Assembly: GCF_029407905.1 (NCBI RefSeq)
Contig: NC_073627.1
Coordinates: 154,013,697 to 154,077,696, forward strand
Source of the DNA: Bubalus kerabau
Lineage: Eukaryota; Chordata; Mammalia; Artiodactyla; Bovidae
Direction of reading: 5' to 3'
DNA length: 64,000 nt
This document shows, piece by piece, positions 34,009 to 46,709 of this stretch (position 1 is its first letter; the number at the start of each line of letters is the position of its first letter). The notes beneath the pieces are model-generated. The model ran no database searches, was not told where the DNA came from, and saw only the letters and a list, made by a program, of their open reading frames with translations. The translations under genes and the position numbers were made by a program.

Positions 34009-34377
34009 AAGAAACAGAAATCTTTAAAATGCCAATGTAATAAATAATACTCCTGGAAGTACCTTTCAGATCCACATATGCCTCAGCACCTGGAATTGCA
34101 GTGACCAAAGTGAAGAACGAGTTATCTGTATACTGAATTAAGTATCTGGAGTGGGCCCATATGCGTACTTTGTTCAAATATGTATCATCATACTCATTCA
34201 GATTTGGAAGCTAGTTGTGTATACTGTCAAAAACACCAATTCAAAATTAGGTATACATTTTTAAATACCTCCTGCATATGAGGCTTTCTGTTCTTAATTT
34301 TTTTAATGTGAATAATTTATATATTATACTCTCTAGGAAAAAATATTGATTGTATGTCTCCTGTGCTATAGTATGAA

Positions 34378-34383
34378 AATAAA
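34378..34383 (+). terminator. AUH: AUH proximal polyadenylation signal candidate
   Basis: AATAAA followed by a T-rich stretch (TTTTATTTCTAT). Confidence 0.5.
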
Positions 34384-34420
34384 TTTTATTTCTATACACC
34401 AAAAATGTGAAGTTACACCA

Positions 34421-34426
34421 AATAAA
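34421..34426 (+). terminator. AUH: AUH distal polyadenylation signal candidate
   Basis: AATAAA in 'CACCAAATAAAGTTTC', followed downstream by a TG/T-containing stretch (GGGATTGTATATAC). Confidence 0.65.
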
Positions 34427-34445
34427 GTTTCTAAGGGATTGTATA

Positions 34446-35734
34446 TACATGCACCTACATACTTACATCTCATACTGAAAAAGGAGTTGATAGGATTCTG
34501 AGTGAAAATTACCAAATATGAATAAAATTAGTGAAAAGAATACTTGGAAATATTTTCTCTTACCCCATTCTTTTTGTATTGAATAAGTCATTGCATGTTG
34601 GATTTTAGAAGAATCCACCTGTCTATTGCTGATTCTATCAGGTGACCTCTTTATGTAGTCAGTCTTAGAATACAGTGTGGATGGTGGAGAATTAAACCAG
34701 TCAGAGATTGGGGCCAAAGGCCTTGTGCAGCCAACTGGAGGCCTGGTACAACCTCGAAGCCCTCCTAGCCAGTGGCCTGGCTCCCTGCCCTAACCCAGAA
34801 GTAAAATGGTGTAGTAAGGTTGGCCCATTGAAGTGCCTTGGTCCTGGATTAAGGGTGAAGCGGAGTTTGCTCTTGGCTTCCTCTCCCTAGCTATTTGCAC
34901 CTGATTTCAGTAAGGAAAGAAGGTGAACACGGCAACCCTTTCTCCCCCACCTAACAACCATCATATCTTTCTAACCCTGTCCAGATAAGCACCTAGAGAT
35001 GGAGGGGCTCCAGGGTCATGTGAGTTTATTTGGCCTTGCCTGGGGGGCAGATAGGAAGTGTGTGGGAATTAGCTATGTAATTCAGCAAAAGGGAGATGAA
35101 CAGTATGCTCCCTGAATGAATCTGAGCTAGCTTTATTTTGTATTCATTTTATTAAACCTCACTGCTTTCTGGGGCTGCATCCAGGGCTGAGTCCAGCAGC
35201 ACCAGCAAAGCCTCCCTTTTCTGGGACCCACCCGCTCCTGTTATTTGCCAGCTCTGGGGTGCCGCACTGTCCCCAAACACTGCAATGAAGCCAAGTTCAG
35301 CATGTGGGTGACTGCCTGTTTCATGCATTTCCACAGCTTTGTTCTTGGAAAGCATAGACTTGGAATTTTTGAAATCATCGAAACTTAGTTTTTAATTTGA
35401 GAAATTGAACTCTCAGTCTCGATTCTAAAATCCTTGAGAGAGAGAAGCATGAACTTACCCTTGGCTGATGGTCACCCTGCCAAGAGGTAGGCCTGCTTAC
35501 GCCCTTGCGCTACAGCCAGCCCTGTGCCCTGTCACCTTTGCCACTGACACTGTGCAGGCTATGATGTTTGCTCAGCTGATCAGTGTTGTATGAAAGGACC
35601 TTATTAAAATTCATGTTCGGCTTTGGCGATTGTATCTGCTGGTGTGTACACTTTGCTGACAAAGTTGTACCTAATTCATTTCCTACAGGATAATTTGCAA
35701 ATAAAGTGCTGGTCCTTGTTTTCATGGTCCTTTA
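34446..35734. other. Intergenic DNA downstream of AUH
   Basis: Moderate GC in 34690-35340. No classified repeat or gene. Short open frames (60-84 codons) on both strands carry no domain. Confidence 0.5.
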
Positions 35735-35868
35735 AAGGCATCACCGACTCAATGGTCATGAGTTTGAGTAAACTCTGGGAGTTGGTGATGGACAGGGAGG
35801 CCTGGCGTGCTGCAGTCCATGGGGTCACAAAGAGTCAGACACGACTGAGCAACTGAACTAAACTGAAA
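35735..35868 (+). repeat. BovB 3'-end fragment, plus
   Basis: 'AAAGGCATCACCGACTCAAT', 'GATGGACAGGGAGGCCTGGC', 'GTCAGACACGACTGAGCAAC', ending in ACTGAACTAAACTGAA. Only the final 130 bp of the element is present. Confidence 0.92.
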
Positions 35869-37714
35869 GGTTTCAGGACTATTTTTCTCTGTCCATGACA
35901 TTTTCAAAGGCCACTTCCTTTCTGAATAGGAAATAATTATGTTCGCGGGGAAATTGAGTGTGCTGAGTGACTTGTCTCTCCTGTCTTGGATTTGTAGTCT
36001 GCTGCTGATTGAACACCATTTAATCTAACAAGTTCTGATTAAGTCACTGGAGTATATGTGAAAGCAAAGACATCCTCCTGTAGTAACTTCCACGTGTCTG
36101 CTCAGCTGTCTCTACAGACATTTGCATTTCTCTTGGTTTTCCATTTAGCAAAGCAGTCTTGCTGGGGCGTGGTCCTAACACTCCACCCAGGTTGAGGTCC
36201 AATGGCTGGTGGTTGGGGGAGGTGGGAGAGCTGCTTTTTCCAGAGGGAGCACCTGCTCTGATAGGTGAGCCCCAACTTCTTTTGTTTTCCTCCAGAACTT
36301 GAGTGTTTTCAAGTCCTTAAATTGAAACCACGTCAAATCGACGGCAGCAAGCCGGAAATGCAGTGGATGTAGCCACACATTCAGACGAAACTAAAGGCGG
36401 TTGAGAGAGAGGGAGGGTGATTAACCAGGCACATTTACAATTCAGGGCAAAAACATTTCGTGTTATCTCAGAACAGGAGACCTACTAGTATTGAGGTAGT
36501 GCTGGTTAATTTATAACTTCTCTCTGGAAGGAAAAGAGGTATCCAAGTTAACAGAGGTTCTGAGTCAAGAGAGGACTTGTAATCACGGCCGAGAGAAGAC
36601 TCGGGTTTCCTGTGACTTGTTTTCTGTGATTTAAAGGGTCATTTCAAGTTTGTGTTGTTTTCAATAAAAAACACCTGGCTTTCCTGTGCTTTTTTCCCCC
36701 GCTTTCTGGCTGTCAAAAAACTTAGCTTGTCATACTTTTCCTGACAGTACATAGAACAGCGCTCTGGATACGGACTAGAGTGATTGGGTGTCATTTTGTG
36801 GATAGTGTAATTACAGAAAATGCTTGTTTTTCAAATGGACTCATAGCTGGCTACCCGCTGGCCCATTTCCTCACTTGATCTCCACTCCATCTTCTAGTTA
36901 GGGGAGGCCCTACATTTGTTTTAATTAGGGGTCCAGAAATCCTGACAAGTAGGCAAACATTTTAAATGTTTAATCCTTCTGTTGTTTGCCTACTCACCTA
37001 GTTAAATATTAACTAATGTGTATGTCGACATTTATTGGATTTTATCAGAAGACAATAGAAATTTTCTCATATTTAAACAAGACGTGTACATGCATCACAA
37101 AAGAAAAAATAACAGCATTTCAAAGTTACTTGATAATATTTTGATAAAATGAAGAGCCATTCTTCTGTGTTGACGAAACAGGCTACAGATTGTGAGATAT
37201 GGTTGGGGATGTTTTGGCAGATAGGATGAAAAACTGCTCAAAATATTTGTGGATCTCAAGCCCTGAAAACTCACTGTTTGAGATGTCTTTTGGGGAACAT
37301 CCCAAAACTCAGCTACCCCTCAGAGGGCTGGCTCCTAATCATCAAACAGTTTGGTTCACACTGTTTGTTTTTCAAACCAAACCCCAGGGTAATACAAGAG
37401 AGCTGGGTACCCGGTGAGGAGAATAAAAGACCCCAAGGACCCTCGAAGACACACGCCTCTCAAGTGGCAGGGCCAGCCTTCGTGACGTTCATCCGTGCAG
37501 CACCAGCTTCAAAGTAGGAAGGTGACCCTTCTACAGTGAGCTGACAGTTCCCTGGGACCAGCAAAGTGAGCTCACGGCCACCAGGCTGTCAATCCCATTT
37601 TGAAGTATAGAAAACACAGTATTGCATGTTTGGATTCAAGGGAACAGTTTGACAATATCATTGAGGATATTAATGTGCAGGCGACAAGAGAAATAGAGCT
37701 GGGTATTGTTAGGA
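35869..37714. other. Low-repeat intergenic DNA
   Basis: No interspersed repeat recognised in about 1.8 kb. A CACGTG E-box (36091-36096) and an octamer ATTTGCAT (36120-36127) lie 24 bp apart. This is suggestive only and easily due to chance. Confidence 0.45.
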
Positions 37715-37935
37715 TAATAATGACTACAGCTTATGAAGCCCTAAATACCTCCAGGTGTGTCCATCCGCAGTTGTTTACTCTTCATAGCATCCAGGAAAGG
37801 AGAGGTGCTGGTTATTCCTGGGATCCAGAGCAGGAAACGAACACAATTTGATAACGGGTGGTGGAGTCTGGGACTGAACCTGAGACTGTTGACTTGTCAT
37901 TACTGTTAAGCCTGAAATGGCACAACCAATGGCAC
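37715..37935 (+). repeat. Diverged MIR, plus
   Basis: 'GGATAATAATGACTACAGCT', 'GTTTACTCTTCATAGCATCC', 'TCTGGGACTGAACCTGAGAC' follow the MIR order with much change. A second weak MIR-like piece is at 38130-38230 (TTTAAGAAACTGAAGCCAGA). Confidence 0.55.
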
Positions 37936-39276
37936 AACCAAAGACTACCAATAGATGTGTGTCAACCTTTGCCCAAAGTGGTTCCAGTTTTCTTGAGACT
38001 CGTTGAGACACTAGATGTGCGTATTGAGGGGTCAGAAGACGGGCAGACAGTGTGACGGTTACAGCGATGCCTGCTCAGCGTCTCTAAACTAAGTTTTTTG
38101 GCTACCTGGTCACATCCAATACTTAAAAACCTTAGGTAATGGGTTTGTCATTTTATCGTTTAAGAAACTGAAGCCAGAGCTATGTCTCTGGCGGGCATTC
38201 TGAATTCAGAGCCCCCGACGCTCATTATGACACCTGGAGGATATGGAGCCAGTCTTGGCAGCTGTGAACAGTGAGTCTGAGGACTCGTGTTTGGTAAGAA
38301 TACCCATTAGAAAGAAGCGTGTGTGGGTCAAGAGCACCCCGTGCTGCTTCTGGGGAAGAATGATGAGCCTCTTGCTCTATTCTGCACTGGTCAGGCCCAC
38401 CCCAAGTCTTGTATTCACTTCTCAATGTCGCAGTTCCAGTTGCTTGTAGATTCACTTTGTGCTTTTCTGGAAAGCACACAGGCATTCTTCACCCAAGTTT
38501 CAACTCTTCTGAAACCAGTGATGAGGCCATTTGGTAAAAGCATCTCCTCCCTCTGAACCTGTTTCTTCACCTATAAAGGAATCCCATAGTCTTTTGTGAT
38601 CCCTGCAAAGACAGATCGGGTGTGTCCATGCAAAAGGGCTCTGGAATCAGTAAGGTCATCTTCTACAGAAGTGGTGGTGATGTTTGATTTTTTTCACGTT
38701 TTAAAAGAGACCTGTTGGAACAGGTAGGCGGGTCTCACAACCACACCCAGTTCAGGGTCATGTTCAGGAACCTGAATGTTCACCCAGGAAATAAGAGGTT
38801 GGGGAAACCTGGTGGCTGTTTTTTTTTTTTTAACTGCAGTGTGAAACTGGACCCTTTGAGGCTGCCAGGGGCCAGAGGAAGCCACACAGGTCCTCATCCC
38901 CAACACTCCTCTTCTGCTCTGTTCTATGTTTATCCACACACAGAGGTGAGGCTATGGTCAATAGGGGAAGCTGCTTCCATACTCCCAGGCCCGGAAGCAG
39001 CTCCCTGCCACTGAGGTTGAAGAAGAAAGTGGGCAAGGGGTTGGGGCAGAGGACGGTCCCAGAAGTCATCCAATGGCTCCCCTTCAATCCCAACACAGGC
39101 TGAAGAGATGGGAAATACGCGGCTGCAAGGACAGCTCACTAGCGAGTTGGGTCATAAAGAAGCACCGAGAGCAGTGACCTGCCTAAGTGGGTCTGTATTT
39201 AATAACTACTTTGGCCCTTGGGATAATCCATAACTTAGCAGTAGTTCTTTTAATATTTTGAGGAAAAGTATCTTTA
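37936..39276. other. Intergenic DNA without clear gene
   Basis: Besides the weak MIR at 38130 nothing is classified. A T12 run lies at 38819-38831. Overlapping frames of 80-99 codons on both strands at 38690-39140 are mutually exclusive and lack domains. Confidence 0.45.
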
Positions 39277-39470
39277 GGCTTCCCTGGTGGCTCAGACAGT
39301 AAAGAATCTACCTGCAATGCAGGAGAGCCGAGTTCGATGCCTGGGTTGGAAAGATCCCCTGGAGAAGGAAATGGCAACCCATTCCAGTACTCTTGCCTTG
39401 AGAATTCCATGGACAGAGGAGCCTGGAGGGCCACAGTCTACGGGGTCACAAAATGTCAATCACGACTGAG
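39277..39470 (+). repeat. Bov-tA SINE, plus
   Basis: Clean head GGCTTCCCTGGTGGCTCAGA, B-box-like 'GAGTTCGATGCCTGG', Bov-A body 'GGAAATGGCAACCCATTCCA', end 'CACGACTGAG'. Open frames of 60-151 codons in this zone derive from it. Confidence 0.94.
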
Positions 39471-40889
39471 CCCCACCAGTTTCGCTTTCATCCTTGGGCC
39501 TGAATGCCATGCTTATAGTACCAGTTTCGAGGGCCAGGGAGGGAGGATTATCCATTTTCTCATCACCCTGTTGGCTCTCACGTGGCTGCCTGGTGGGCGC
39601 CCTGCCCGGAGGAGACTCCAGGAGATTAGGTCCCTGGGGCCACTGAGCCGTGGGAGCACGATGGGTTGCCTGCCCTGTCTACTCCCCACATCCCACTGCC
39701 AAGGTTCAGTCCTATTGGCTTTTCAAAGACTGATTGTCAAATGTTCTGCAAACGCAGTCTCTTATGAACCCATTTCACAGAGCAGGGCCTGAATTCTAAG
39801 AGAAAGAGTGAAAATCACCGTGGTATCGAGTGACGGCTCGCGAAGGAACTGTGTTCTTTTAGTCGTGCTGTTCGCAGGCCGGGGTTTCAGAGGCACTGGG
39901 ATGGGCAAATGCACTTCTTGACCTTTTTGAAAGTAGTCTGAGTCACTTTCACTTTCAGCCTCTAAACCTTTCTGAATGAATCCTTTGTGCAGTTTACAGA
40001 AAGTGAAGAGCAGTTTGGCAACTGAGAAAAGTTCAAACTCCTCACCGCCTCTCCTACATTGAGTAACATTTCTTTTGAGTTGTCTATTAACAGTTCTGAA
40101 ACAAACTTTTTATGAAGCCTAGAACTTGCTCATGAGTGGCCTTATTTTGAGCATTTCAAAAATACAAGAAATGTGTTTTGTGCCATAAAAGACAGGAAAT
40201 GACATCCCACATCTGACTTGGTGGAAAGAAATGTAATTATTGGAATGGTTTGATTGGTATAATTATGCATATTACCTATCAGTCACTCAGATGCTTACAG
40301 GACACAAAGAAAGGTGTTCATCTAATATAACATCTAATATGAAAGGTACTGGTTTTGCTATGGTCTTTGTGGGAATGTGTATGTGACTTGTGACTGTCCA
40401 ACCACTCTTCTAAAAAGACTAACAGTGTGTGTATCCCAGCCCATCCACGGCGCTGGTACTCCTGAGTTCAGGTAGAGTGTGTCATCTCTCATTTGCTATG
40501 GGTATTAAAAAATGTTTGCTTGTGTAGATCTGAAAATATATGTCAAATTTCCTGAAAAACTAGACAGACCTGGCATTTTTAAATTCCCCCCAAGCATAAG
40601 CTTGTCTTGGAAAGTGAATGTGAGGAGTATTGTGGTTAAAGGGACCAGGGAAAGGAGCCAGCCAAGTCCTGGCCTGGACCAGGCCTACCTGGCTGAGGTC
40701 TTCAGCAGATTCAGAATGGAGGCCACATCTGTGAGGAAAACAAAAGACTTCATCTTGTCTATTCATTCGACCTGAGGACAGGGATTTCCAAAGCTGCTGG
40801 AACCTGAAAAAGGCATCACTAAGATGTGTTTTGGGGACTCTACTCCATAACATCTGAGTTGATTCTGTGTGTGGAGCCCTAAAATTGAT
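39471..40889. other. Low-repeat intergenic DNA
   Basis: No repeat family recognised. A few CpGs lie near 39830-39850 (GAGTGACGGCTCGCGAAGG), but no CpG island. Confidence 0.5.
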
Positions 40890-41849
40890 GTTGAGATAAA
40901 AGTCACCTTGGTAAACTTCCCTTTGAACTGTAATTCACACACCATAAAGGTCACCCATTCAAGTGTACAAGTCTGTGATTTTAGTATGTTCACAGCTGTA
41001 CAACCGTGACTACTGTCTAATTCTAGATATTTTCTTCACCCTGAGAAGAAGCCCTGTACCCATTATCAGTCAGTCCTGATTGCCCTTCCCCACAGCCCCT
41101 AGTAATCACTAACCTACTTTCTGTCTCTGGATTTGCCTACTTTAAATACTTCATATAAATAGAATTATACAATATATAGTCTTTTATGTCTGATTTTTTT
41201 CCACTCAACATAATGTTTTCAAGATATATCCATGGTGTAACATGTATCAGTACTTAACTTCTTTTTATGGCTGGAAATATTCTACTGTATGTATATACCA
41301 CATTTTGTTTATCCATTCATCAGCTGATGACGAATTTTTTATAGTTGTTTCCACTTTTTGGTATAAATAATGCTGCTGTGAGCACGGGTGTACAAGTATT
41401 TGTTGGGAAATATGTTGTCCTTTCAATAGTTTGTGTCTTTTTGGATTTTTTCTGTTTCACTTAGGTTATCTAATTTGTTCACACACAGTTGTTTATAGTA
41501 TTCCTTTACATTCCCCTTTTTCATTACTGATTTTAGTAGTCTTTTTTTTTCATGGTCAGTCTGTCTAGGTTTGTCAATTTTGTTGCCTTTTAAATAGGCA
41601 AATTTTTATTTTGTTGATTTTTCTTCATTGTTTTCTTGTTCTCTATTTCATTTATTTTGACCCTAATATTTATTATATCCTTTCTTCTACTTGGTTTGGG
41701 TCTAGTTTGCTCATATTTTTCTCATTCCTTATGATAGAATGTTAGGTTATTTGATTTGAGATCTTTTTAACGTAGGCATTTACAACTATGCAGGTATCTC
41801 TAAGAATGCTTTGGTTATATCCCATAAATTTTGATATGTTTGTGGAAAA

Positions 41850-42375
41850 GTTAGTACAACAGGTCTGAACTGCTGTCCTTGGGAAGTACTGATTCAAGGT
41901 TGATCCTTGGTCTGCATTTGGGAACTTAGATGATGTACAATTCCCACCATTTGCAGAACTGATAAGTTATATCTAAACTGTTTGTACAAACAATATGGTT
42001 TATGCTAAACACCTGATTTCCTTTTTTGATTACAGAGTTTGGATATTTGCCAGTTGGGGTATGCCTACATGATTACTCCCCAGCAAAAACCCTGGTCTCT
42101 GAGTCTCTAATGAGATGTTGGACACACTTCACATATTGTTATAATTTATTACTAGAGGAGTTAAACTCATCCTGTGTGACTCCACTTGGAGAACACCCTC
42201 AGAAGCATGTGACCGTCATCCCTGATCTTTGCCCCTGCCTTGCTTCATTTGCTGCTTTTGCTTGGTATCTTTTGATTATGTAGTATGTATGCCATAGCTG
42301 TTAATATTTGCTGAATCCTGTGACTCCTAGTGAATTACTGAATCTGAAGACGGTATTGGGACCCTGACATGCAAT
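41850..42375 (+). repeat. Solo-LTR-like insert, ERVL/MaLR-class (tentative)
   Basis: The block interrupts antisense L1 ORF2 text and is unlike L1. It contains 'TGTGTGACTCCACTTGGAGA', 'TGCTTTTGCTTGGTATC' and an end-like 'GAATTACTGAATCTGAAGAC...GACCCTGACA', a layout of old mammalian endogenous-retrovirus LTRs. Only the LTR-like part is seen. No viral gene text is present. The exact borders and duplications are not resolved. Confidence 0.5.
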
Positions 42376-42964
42376 TTTCTTTTCATTCATCTCAGTGTAT
42401 TTTATAATTTGCCTTGTGTTGTCTTTTGACCCTTTGGGGGTTTTAGGATTGTGTTGCTAAATTTTAACAGCCTTGTGAATATCCCAGATTCCTTATAATA
42501 TTGATTTTAAATTTAATTCCATATTGTTTGGTGAACCCACTTCAGTCACATCATTGTATAACTTCAGTTCTTGGCATTTTAATGAGACTTGTTTTATGGC
42601 CTAACATATAATCTATCCTGGAAAAGATTTCATGTGTCTATAAGAAGAATGTGTATTCTGCCGTTGGTGGATGAAGTGTTTTATTAAATCTCATTAGTTT
42701 GTAGTCTTGCTTTGTTCTTTTATTTCCTACTTGATCATCTGTCCAGTTGGTCTGTCCATTATAGAAAGGGAGGTATTGATGTCTGCAATTATTATTGTTG
42801 AATTGTGTATTTCTCCCTTCAGTTATGTCAGTTTTTCTTCATTAATTTTCAACTTTGCTGTTATGCATATATATTTATAATTATTATGTCTTCTTGGTGG
42901 ATTAACAATTTTATTATTATAAAATGTTCTCCTTTATTTTATCTATACCAACTGTTTCTATCTT

Positions 42965-43045
42965 TGTTCAGTTGCTCAGTCATGTCCAACTCTCTGCAAC
43001 CCCATGGATGCAGCATGCAAGGCCTCCCTGTCCTTCACTATCTCC
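42965..43045 (-). repeat. BovB tail fragment nested in L1, minus
   Basis: 'GTTCAGTTGCTCAGTCATGT', 'CAACTCTCTGCAACCCCATG' and 'CCTCCCTGTCCTTCACTATC' are antisense BovB 3' end. Confidence 0.88.
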
Positions 43046-43789
43046 CAGAGTTTTTATCTTAAAGTTTGTTTTATCTAATATTAGTATAGATACTGCAGCT
43101 TTCTTTTGATTGCTCTTTACATGGTATAGTTTTCCAGTCCTTTTGCTTTCAACCGACTAATGTCTTTGAATCTAAAGCCTGTCTCGTGTAGACAGCACAA
43201 AGTTGGATTATGTTATTTTAATTCATTCTGCTCCTTCTTCCTTTTGATGGAGTGTTTAACCATTTACAATTAATGTAATTATTGATAAGGTGATATTTAC
43301 ATCTGCCATTTTGCTATTTGTTTACTACATGTCACATCTTTTTGTTCCTCTCTTATTGCATTACTGCTTTCTTTGTGTTCGACAGATACTTACTAATGTA
43401 CCATTTTAATTCCCTGGTAATTTCATTTACTGTTTGTAACTTTGGACTTGTTTTCATAATAGTTTTTTGGGAAATTACAACCTTAACTTACAAATCTATC
43501 TTGGATTAATACCAACTTAATTCCAATAGTACATAAAACATCTGCTCTAATGTAGCTTTGTACCCTTCCCTTCCTCTGTACTACTATAACCATATAAATT
43601 AAATCTTTATGCATTATAAATCTGTAAGAATAGCTTTATAAAGATTAATTTATGCAGTTGTCTGAATTCTGGTGGGAGGGATAAAGTTACAAACTGAAAA
43701 ATAATTTCTACTGTTTTTAATATGTGTATAATAATTAGTTTTGTCAGTACACCTAATTTTTTGCATGGATTTTAATTATCCTCTTCTTG

Positions 43790-43890
43790 TTTAGTTGCTA
43801 AGTCATATCTGACTCTTTTGCAACCCCATGGACTGTACCCTACCAGGCTCCTCTGTCCAGGGATTTCCCAGGCAAGAATACTAGCATGTT
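43790..43890 (-). repeat. Bov-A SINE fragment, minus
   Basis: 'TTAGTTGCTAAGTCATATCT', 'GACTCTTTTGCAACCCCATG' and 'CCAGGCAAGAATACTAGCAT'. Confidence 0.9.
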
Positions 43891-44465
43891 GGTGCATGTC
43901 AAGAAGGCTTGGTCAGGCAATTGGGAACTTTGGTTTGGTCTTCACTTCCTATTTGTGCAGAGCCTCAAGGTCAACCAGAGGTAAGGGGCCTCCTCAAGTC
44001 ATTCCTGATTGTGCATACAGCCCTGCATGTGCCCATTGCATTCTACATTACTAGGAATATGTCAGAGCTTTACATGCCCCTTGTTACATCTCCTTCTCCC
44101 TTTTCTCATTTTCAGTGGTTTGGTCAGTTTCTTGTTTGTGTCAACTGTAATCACTGCCTCAGACAATTTGGATGCTAAACAGTTGTCACTGGTTGTTTTC
44201 CACAAGTACTCTGCTGAAAAATCTGTTCACAGTGAGGGAGCTCTGAGTCAGGTCAGATAAAAGCAAGCCTTTTGATATGAGTGGGGTTTTCCCACTAACT
44301 GGTTTTCCAAGGAACTGCCAGACAGGTCAGATAATACAGATTTCTAGGAGGAGGGCTGTGGGAAGGCTATAGACATGGTGGTAGTCAGGTCACGGCTGTG
44401 CTGATTTTGAGGTTGTTGGCTTTCAAGATATACAAGGGATTTAGAAAGGAGGCTGGATATATGAC
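43891..44465. other. Unclassified, repeat-like intergenic block
   Basis: The segment between a Bov-A fragment and a CHR end is denser in CAGGTCAGATAA-like repeats (two copies, near 44251 and 44324). It may be an old interspersed element. The frames at 43818-44260 have no domain. Confidence 0.35.
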
Positions 44466-44556
44466 AGTCACCACAACTAGAGAAAGCCCGTGTGCATCAG
44501 TGAAGACCCACCACAGCCAAAAAATAAGATAAATAAATAAATCTTTAAAAAGTCAC
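44466..44556 (+). repeat. CHR-type SINE 3' end, plus
   Basis: 'CACCACAACTAGAGAAAGCC' leads to 'GTGAAGACCCACCACAGCCA' and an A-rich tail with AAATAAATAAATAAATC. Confidence 0.88.
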
Positions 44557-46709
44557 AGAGCTTAATGTTCCCATTGAGATTCAGTCATCTTTCATGATTA
44601 AATGTTCTTTGGAGTGTTGCAAGCCTGTGGTTGAATTCCAAAGTTCTGTAAACTTTGATTTTAACAATTATTGCTCCCATAGAGGAGGAGATTTTTGGAG
44701 ATTCTCATTATACCAGTCCCACTGATGTCACTCATCCAGCTGATTCTAATGCAACTGTGTGTATCAAGCAATATTATTGATAAACAAGGTAGTCAGAGTA
44801 GCTGTCTGACCTCTGGTACATCAGAATTTATGTCTATTGAATAAATTGATGTTTGTTGAATAACAATAATAATATATTAATCATTAACTATTAATATTAA
44901 TGATATATTAATAATTATCACCAATATAATATTTACTATTGTTATTATTTCAGCCCCAAATATTTGCAGCCAAAATGTAAAGTTTATTTGCAGTCAGTAA
45001 AGGATAGGGTTTACTGCTGCGTTGTCTTTTAATTGTATGCTCTGAAGATGGACTCAGGAAACAGATATTTTCTGCTTCAGCTGAGGCTGCTCCCTCCTTG
45101 TCATGAGTTGGCTTGGTCTGCTGAGAATTTGTATTTATTCAACCACCAGTGGCTAAACTGATAGCTGAAGATTAAAGCAAGTCAATCCATAAATACAGAG
45201 TTCAAATAATCAAAGTCAAGAGTTAATTATTGTAATTCTAGCATTTATAAGTGTTTTATGTTTTAGGAGAAATACAAGCTTTTCTTCTATGTGGGTAAAT
45301 TCACGTTCCATTGTTGAACATGAAGAATATAATGACAAAGCAGCTTATTAATTTGAACTTGTTAGATCTTGGGCAAGATTTCAAATACAGTAATAGTTTG
45401 TTAATGATGGAATCCAAGAGTTCTTACAAGTTCTTACAAGAAAAAGTATAATGAAAATAACACGTACTGATTTGATTATTTCTAATATCTACTGGGAAAC
45501 CAGCTATATTCCCGTTGGTACCTAGAATGTATAATCGTCCCTGGGTTAAGTTTCAGAAGAATTTTTTAGTTACAGTGTCGTTGAGAACAACAGGTAGTTT
45601 TTCAGAGTCCTCACACCTCCACTGGCACTGTTAATTTTCACAGCTCCTCAAACATATTGGCCATTGTTAACATGGCTAATTGCTGGTGTGCTACACTAGA
45701 GTCTGTGTTGATGTTACAGAAACAGTTTATGCTACACAGACTCTTTATTCATGTAGTAATCACAGCATGTTTATCCTATTTCGCAAGTGTTCTCTTTGGA
45801 TAATACTGGCAAGATTAAGTAATAGTTTCTCGCTAACAGTATTGCTCAAGAACATCAAACATGATGGATTGAGATTTGATGTATTACACGTATGTCTTTG
45901 GCTCCTGGCATCTTTGAGCTTTTACTTTTCTTACGTATAAAATAATCTTACAGTGGGGCTATGTCTATTGTTTCCAACACAAATGCCAGGAACTATTTGA
46001 GCAAAATATTTGATTTTCATTTTAATGGATAGTTTTTGTAATGACCAAGTGTAACACATCCCAGCCAGCCACAGCTCTCTGCCAGAAACCAGGCACTTCA
46101 AAGAGTCTTCTTTTTAGAACTCCAAAGGAACCAAAATGTCTATTTCACCATATCATCCAACTTAATTATTGGCAATAAGTGACTGTTGGCAGGAAGGATG
46201 CATCACATGGTTCCAGTTCTGCTTCAGAAAAGGTCAATAGGAGGCACAAACTCTGGCCTGCATTGTGCAGACGTGGGCTTGGATCCCCGACACGTGCTCC
46301 AAAACCCATTATGCAATGTGACGCTCACTGATTCATGGCTGCTTGCACAAGCTTTTCATTACCCTGAATACAAGCATACTGGGAATGATTAACCTTGTGA
46401 CATAACTCTCATCACACCACTATGGAAGATTCAAACAGAGTTCCAAAATCACGTGCTTCAGAAATAACCCAATGTGTTTTGGCTTCTTAATGGGTCTGTG
46501 ATTAACAACTGCTTTAAAGCTACTGAGTGAAACAGAGAAACCTATTTGGGAATTTTGTCCAGAGTGGGGGTTTCATGAGCTTGGTTCATGCATGAACACG
46601 CCTCTATTTTATTTTAATTTTGCCTTTTGTATTCTAATTTGCTATGAAAAACATCAGATCTGTTTTGCAATGCTCCATCTTATGAGCTCAATACTGAATA
46701 TACAGTTAC
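44557..46709. other. Low-repeat, AT-rich intergenic DNA
   Basis: An AT-only imperfect inverted repeat lies at about 44868-44925. A tandem duplication of GTTCTTACAA lies near 45419-45441. No interspersed repeat or gene was recognised. Confidence 0.5.

Larger units (their letters stand above)
34009..34445 (+). other. AUH: AUH 3' untranslated region
   Basis: AT-rich sequence after the stop. Two AATAAA hexamers lie 43 bp apart (34378-34383 and 34421-34426). The end coordinate is an estimate, 15-20 bp past the second signal. No repeat is present in the UTR. Confidence 0.75.
40890..43750 (-). mobile_element. L1 LINE, minus, with 3' UTR first on the + strand; interrupted
   Basis: Antisense L1 3' UTR text ('ACCATAAAGGTCACCCATTC', 'TTTATCCATTCATCAGCTGA', 'GTTTCCACTTTTTGGTATAA') leads into antisense ORF2 text ('TCAGTCTGTCTAGGTTTGTC', 'TCTAAAGCCTGTCTCGTGTA', 'TACAATTAATGTAATTATTG'). 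Interrupted by an LTR-like block (41850-42375) and a Bov fragment (42965-43045). Coding frames are destroyed. Confidence 0.88.

Noticed and set aside
39337..39792. 151-codon frame starting in P-G-L-E-R-S-P-G-E-G-N-G-N-P
   Set aside because: Its start is the translated Bov-tA SINE; such text recurs at every copy.
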